DNA of 64,000 nucleotides from Pseudarthrobacter raffinosi. Its GTDB lineage: Bacteria > Actinomycetota > Actinomycetes > Actinomycetales > Micrococcaceae. The notes under the pieces are model-generated. The model did no database searches and was not told the origin of the DNA. It was given only the letters and a program-made list of their open reading frames with translations. The position numbers and the translations under genes are program-made. The stretch is taken from positions 310,001-374,000 of the forward strand of contig NZ_JAMXBH010000001.1 of assembly GCF_023913735.1 (NCBI RefSeq), written 5' to 3'. Shown here in pieces: positions 60,691 to 64,000 of this stretch (position 1 is its first letter; the number at the start of each line of letters is the position of its first letter).

Positions 60691-62022
60691 ATGAGCCCCG
60701 TCCTCCTCTTTATCCTCGGCGTCGTCTTTGTGGCGATCGGCATTGCCGTGTCCATTGCGCTGCACGAAGTGGGGCACCTGGTGCCCGCCAAGCTGTTCAA
60801 GGTGCGTGTCACCAAGTACATGATCGGCTTCGGCCCCACCCTGTGGTCCAAGCGGAAGGGTGAAACTGAATACGGCGTGAAAGCGATCCCGCTGGGTGGC
60901 TACGTGTCCATGATCGGCATGTATCCGCCCAACAAGGACGACGGCACCGTCCGCCCTTCCAGCACCGGCATGTTCCAGACACTGGCCACGGAAGCCCGGT
61001 CCATGGCACACGAGGAAGTGGGACCGGAGGACGCAAACCGCGTGTTCTACCGGCTGCCGGTGTGGAAGAAAATCATCGTGATGCTGGGCGGGCCGGCCAT
61101 GAACCTGCTGATCGGCGTGATCCTGACCGCCGTCCTGCTGATGGGCTTCGGCATGGCCACGGCCACCACCACCATCGCCGACGTCTCCAAGTGCCAGGTG
61201 GCGGCCGGCGAGACCGTTGATCCCGATTCCCCGGACTGCCAGCTGACCCCCGCGGCCGCTGCCGGGCTCCTGCCCAACGACGTGGTCACCTCCTTTGACG
61301 GGAAAGCTGTCACCGGCTGGGACGAGCTGACCGAATGGATCCGGACCTCCGCGGGCAGGGAAGTCAGCATTACTGTGGAGCGCGACGGCGCGCCCGTCAC
61401 CACCACGGTGACGCCGGTGCTCTCCGCCCGCCCCGTCGTCGGCGTGGACGGACGCCAGGCAAAGGACGACGCCGGCACCCTCCTGTACCAGGACGTCGGC
61501 TTCCTGGGCATCGGCGCGCAGACCGAACTGGTTCCCCAGCCGGCGTCGTCCGTCCTGCCCATGGCGGGCGAAAACATCAAGCAAGTGGCCGGCGTCGTCT
61601 TCAATCTGCCCGCCCGGGTGGTGGGCGTTGCCAAGGCGGCCTTCAGCGAGGAAGAGCGCGACCCCAACGGCCCCATCAGCGTGGTGGGCGTGGGGCGCGT
61701 GGCCGGTGAAGTGGCGGCCATGGAGGAAGTGCCGCTGCAGTCCAGGATTGGGGCACTGGTAGGGCTGCTCGCCGGCTTGAACTTTGCGCTTGCGGTCTTC
61801 AACCTGATCCCGCTGCTTCCGCTCGACGGCGGCCATGTGGCCGGAGCGCTGTACGAGGGGGCGCGGCGGCGGGTGGCCAAGCTGTTCGGCAAACCGGATC
61901 CGGGCGCTTTCGACATCGCCAAACTGCTTCCCGTGACTTACGTGGTGGCCACGTTGCTGATGGGCATGAGTTTGTTGCTGATTTATGCCGACATCGTGAA
62001 GCCGGTGAACCTGTTCGGCTGA
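60691..62022 (+). CDS. Site-2 intramembrane metalloprotease (RseP/Rip1-like)
   Basis: A 443-residue M50 protease that cleaves membrane anti-sigma factors within the bilayer. The zinc motif HEVGH is at residues 25-29 in helix 1, with VTKYMIGFGPTLWSKRKGET after it. A PDZ domain lies at about 165-235 (LLPNDVVTSFDGKAVTGWDE), and the third metal ligand is in NLIPLLPLDGGHVAGALYEG near residue 379. It is paired with dxr. ispG, which often follows in related genomes, is not next. Confidence 0.93.
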   Translation: MSPVLLFILGVVFVAIGIAVSIALHEVGHLVPAKLFKVRVTKYMIGFGPTLWSKRKGETEYGVKAIPLGGYVSMIGMYPPNKDDGTVRPSSTGMFQTLATEARSMAHEEVGPEDANRVFYRLPVWKKIIVMLGGPAMNLLIGVILTAVLLMGFGMATATTTIADVSKCQVAAGETVDPDSPDCQLTPAAAAGLLPNDVVTSFDGKAVTGWDELTEWIRTSAGREVSITVERDGAPVTTTVTPVLSARPVVGVDGRQAKDDAGTLLYQDVGFLGIGAQTELVPQPASSVLPMAGENIKQVAGVVFNLPARVVGVAKAAFSEEERDPNGPISVVGVGRVAGEVAAMEEVPLQSRIGALVGLLAGLNFALAVFNLIPLLPLDGGHVAGALYEGARRRVAKLFGKPDPGAFDIAKLLPVTYVVATLLMGMSLLLIYADIVKPVNLFG

Positions 62023-62070
62023 CTCCTGCGGACGTCTGGCTGGACGGATGTCCCGGATCTACCATGAAAC

Positions 62071-62582
62071 ATGGGCACGTTCGCCGTCCAATCAAAGAGC
62101 ATTAGCCGCTGGATCCGGGCCGGGTTGTGGGCGCTGCCTGTCTCGTGGCTTGTCACCGCCTGGTCCACGCTGGACCCGCATCCGGACCAGGCGAAGGACC
62201 CGGAGGCGTGGGCCCGTTTTGTCAGCTCCGATGCGTACCAGATCAGCCATCTTTTCGGCAGTACCGCAGGCACCATCCTGGCCCTGTTCGGTTTCTTTGC
62301 TTTGGGCTGTTCCATGGCCAACAGCAGGACGGGGAGCCTGGCAATCGCCTCAATGGTCACAGCTGTTGCCGGCACGGCTTTGCTGCTTGTTCCGGCGGTG
62401 ATTTCCACGTTTTGCTGGGCCTGCTGCTCGTATTCGTTGGCACGGTGCTGCTGGGGATCGCGGTATGGCGTTCCGACGTGCTGCCGCGCCGGGCTGGGGC
62501 CGTACTGATGGCAGGCGCCGGTGGGTGGATCGCCTGGAGCGGATCCCGGCAGGCCACGACAGCACCTGATCGGATCGGGTGA
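62071..62582 (+). pseudogene. Membrane-protein gene broken by a frameshift or deletion
   Basis: The first frame encodes about 112 residues with two to three membrane helices (RAGLWALPVSWLVTAWS, HLFGSTAGTILALFGFFALG, ASMVTAVAGTALLLVPAV). At about 62406-62412 it turns into a Cys/Arg-rich junk tail ending at 62508. The other frame there continues HVLLGLLLVFVGTVLLGIAV and WRSDVLPRRAGAVL to 62582, a natural membrane-protein C-terminus. A deletion or indel joining the halves is the simplest reading. No functional assignment is possible. Confidence 0.5.
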
Positions 62583-62590
62583 TTCTCGAA

Positions 62591-62663
62591 AATCAGTCTT
62601 TATTGGCTGATATTTAATAATCAGCTATTTTTGATTGATTATGAGTGATCACCTGCGTACGGT
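62591..62663 (+). promoter_or_regulatory. AT-rich control region of the satD operon
   Basis: The perfect inverted repeat GCTGAT-N8-ATCAGC (62606-62611 and 62620-62625) is flanked by further AATCA/TGATT motifs. A promoter TTGATT (62635-62640), 17 bp, TACGGT (62658-62663) ends six nt before the satD ATG. The composition is sharply more A/T-rich than its surroundings. Confidence 0.6.
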
Positions 62664-62669
62664 TAGGGC

Positions 62670-63335
62670 ATGTACGTACTGACCATCGACCAGCGAGGCA
62701 GCACTGCCGACGTCGACCGTGTTCCCGATCTGATCGCCGCACTGCGCAGCCTCACACCGGCGCCCTTCGAACGGTCCGTGGGTGATGAACTCCAGGGTGT
62801 GGTGGAACATGCCGAGGACGTAGTGGAGATCGCCTTGTACGCACTCCGGAGCGGGCGCTGGTACGTCGGGATCGGGATCGGGGCCGTACAGCTCACCCCG
62901 GGCGGAAGCCCCCGGGAAGGTTCCGGGAGCGGCTTTGTGGCAGCGCGAAAGGCCGTGGAACTCGCCAAGGGCTCGGCTGGTCAGGTGCCATTGTCGGTGG
63001 TGTCCGGCAGTATTGGCCGTGGACGGGAGATGCCTCCCCACGCCAAGGAGGGAGCCATGACCAGTGCAAATGCCCAGGCGGTGCTTCGCCTGATCGGACG
63101 GGTGGTGCAGCAACGCACACCAGCCCAGTGGCGGGTGGTGGACCGGTTGCGCGCGCTCCAGGGCGGCGAGGGAAAGCATGGCAGCCAGAAACACGTGGCC
63201 CAGGAACTGGGAATCACGGAGCAGTCGGTGAGCCGTGCTGTGCTTAGGTCCGGCTGGCTTGAGGAATGGGCGGCCAGGCCTGCCGCGGCCATGCTCCTGG
63301 ACCACGCCCATTCCCAGATTGAAGGAGAACGGTGA
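62670..63335 (+). CDS. SatD-family protein with C-terminal helix-turn-helix
   Basis: A 221-residue protein of the SatD family. The N-terminal domain (1-115) has VLTIDQRGSTADVDRVPDLI, FERSVGDELQGVVEHAEDVV, WYVGIGIGAV and SGSGFVAARKAVELA, reminiscent of cyclase-like folds. The C-terminal region (about 140-221) is a winged HTH: VVDRLRALQGGEG, KHVAQELGITEQSVSRAVLR. An ATG is placed six nt after TACGGT. The next gene overlaps by four bp. DNA binding to the AATCA-rich upstream region is inferred. Confidence 0.82.
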   Translation: MYVLTIDQRGSTADVDRVPDLIAALRSLTPAPFERSVGDELQGVVEHAEDVVEIALYALRSGRWYVGIGIGAVQLTPGGSPREGSGSGFVAARKAVELAKGSAGQVPLSVVSGSIGRGREMPPHAKEGAMTSANAQAVLRLIGRVVQQRTPAQWRVVDRLRALQGGEGKHGSQKHVAQELGITEQSVSRAVLRSGWLEEWAARPAAAMLLDHAHSQIEGER

Positions 63336-63856
63336 ACGCACTCTGGATCGCAGTTGCGCTGTTGGTGGCCGGATTCGCAGGATGGCCGGTGACCGCACTG
63401 GTGTTCCGGCTCGCCAGGACCATTGACGACAAAGCGGACGCGGCCACCAAGTCGGACCAGGACGCATCAGCCCAGGACCCTTCAGCCGACGTCACGGTAG
63501 ACACCGTTTCGGAAGCCCCGCGGGCCGGTACGGGGCAAACCGTCGACGGCGAGCTGACCACGGGTGGCGGCCAGCCGCCGTCGGACGTTCCTCAGGTGGC
63601 GCCGGCGCTGCCGGCCCAGCGGATCCTGCGGGGTGGGGCAATCATCGGAGTCCTGGAACGGTTGGGCGTCTGCGTGGCCATCCTGACCGGACAGCCGGTG
63701 GCCATTGCCTACATCGTGGCTATCAAGGGCCTGGGCAGGTTCGCCGAATTGAAAGAGACCCCCGTGGCTGCGGAGCGGTTCATCATCGGAACGCTCACGT
63801 CCATGCTGTGGGCTGCGGGAACGGCGGCAGTGATCAAGGTAGTGTTCCTGCAGTGA
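63332..63856 (+). CDS. Membrane protein encoded with SatD
   Basis: A 174-residue protein: an N-terminal helix (LWIAVALLVAGFAGWPVTAL), a hydrophilic acidic linker (about 30-95), and two or three hydrophobic segments (GGAIIGVLERLGVCVAILTG, VAIAYIVAIKGLG, IGTLTSMLWAAGTAAVIKVV). The VLERLGV and KGLGRFAEL segments look conserved. GTG 63332 overlaps the satD stop by four bp, so it is translationally coupled. I do not know its role; it probably works with SatD. Confidence 0.72.
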   Translation: MNALWIAVALLVAGFAGWPVTALVFRLARTIDDKADAATKSDQDASAQDPSADVTVDTVSEAPRAGTGQTVDGELTTGGGQPPSDVPQVAPALPAQRILRGGAIIGVLERLGVCVAILTGQPVAIAYIVAIKGLGRFAELKETPVAAERFIIGTLTSMLWAAGTAAVIKVVFLQ

Positions 63857-63911
63857 GTCTTGCTGACTGCCCGGATCGGCGACAGCCCACCCCTGGGGAT
63901 AGGGTGTCTTT

Positions 63912-64000
63912 ATGACTGTTTTTGCCGTTGAGTATGTGTACGCCGCCGATTCCTCCGCCGTCCGTGATGATCACCGCCCCGCGCACCGCGCCTGGCTGGC
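63912..64000 (+). CDS. YciI-like protein, N-terminal part (cut by window end)
   Basis: The frame MTVFAVEYVYAADSSAVRDD continues RPAHRAWLA to the window edge. The opening strand and the HRPAHRAWL motif fit YciI/YCII-related small proteins of the dimeric alpha/beta barrel fold. TAGGGT (63900-63905) lies six nt before the ATG, the leaderless pattern. Only 29 codons are visible. Confidence 0.65.
   Translation, partial: MTVFAVEYVYAADSSAVRDDHRPAHRAWL

Overview
The window is a high-GC actinobacterial chromosome segment. Gene content, codon usage and order fit the Micrococcaceae, most likely Arthrobacter or Pseudarthrobacter. This is inferred from recognisable proteins (alpha2-type GlyS, YibE/F protein, Holin-X, the DivIVA-repeat protein after cdsA, DUF4383), a SAM-IV class riboswitch ahead of metX, and the short GGTTGAGCCTGTCGAAACC repeat I associate with Arthrobacter. 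No IS element, transposase, integrase, CRISPR array or rRNA operon is visible. The sequence looks like core chromosome with several decayed genes.

Layout. 1-5.0 kb: tail of an upstream gene, an FAD oxidoreductase, hutI (histidine catabolism), a DeoR-family regulator with its own palindrome, a histidine phosphatase and a CPBP membrane protein. 5-11.1 kb: VOC protein with a possible iron box, SAM-IV riboswitch and metX, SHOCT protein, AlkZ-like protein, SGNH hydrolase, carboxylesterase and S4 protein. 11.1-21.9 kb: a DMT transporter pseudogene, then translation and replication genes (glyS, GNAT, DUF1295, hydrolase, YibE/F, dus, dgt, dnaG). 21.9-30.3 kb: two tandem tRNA-Asn genes, membrane proteins, transporters, a GT4 glycosyltransferase, tRNA-CAT, an acyl-CoA dehydrogenase behind a TetR-type palindrome, and an M23 protein. 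30.3-35.7 kb: rpsB-tsf-pyrH-frr-cdsA and a small protein with three DivIVA-like repeats.

35.7-41.7 kb: a LytS/LytTR two-component system in one operon with a small membrane protein and a sodium:solute symporter, divergent from DUF485-actP. The shared promoter region carries a two-box direct repeat fitting the LytTR consensus and a Crp/GlxR-like palindrome. I read this as a monocarboxylate-sensing uptake module. 41.7-43.7 kb: membrane proteins, including a DUF4383 gene broken by an in-frame amber codon.

43.7-57.2 kb: branched-chain amino acid catabolism. An Lrp/AsnC regulator is divergent from E1alpha-E1beta-E2, with two identical-core palindromes and a perfect Crp-like palindrome over the promoter. 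A TetR regulator is divergent from carboxylase beta, carboxylase alpha, acyl-CoA dehydrogenase, CoA-transferase A and B, MaoC hydratase and CitE-like lyase. The gene set matches the Mycobacterium tuberculosis Rv2495c-Rv2506 locus for leucine and itaconate breakdown. 57.2-64 kb: lipase maturation factor-like protein, TSUP permease, dxr, the site-2 protease gene, a broken membrane-protein gene, a SatD-family regulator with a membrane partner, and the start of a YciI-like gene.

Two themes cross the window. Many genes have a -10-like hexamer (TANNNT or a close variant) only 6-8 nt before the start codon, which points to leaderless mRNAs and helps choose starts. Three genes appear freshly inactivated (DMT transporter, DUF4383, the 62 kb membrane protein).
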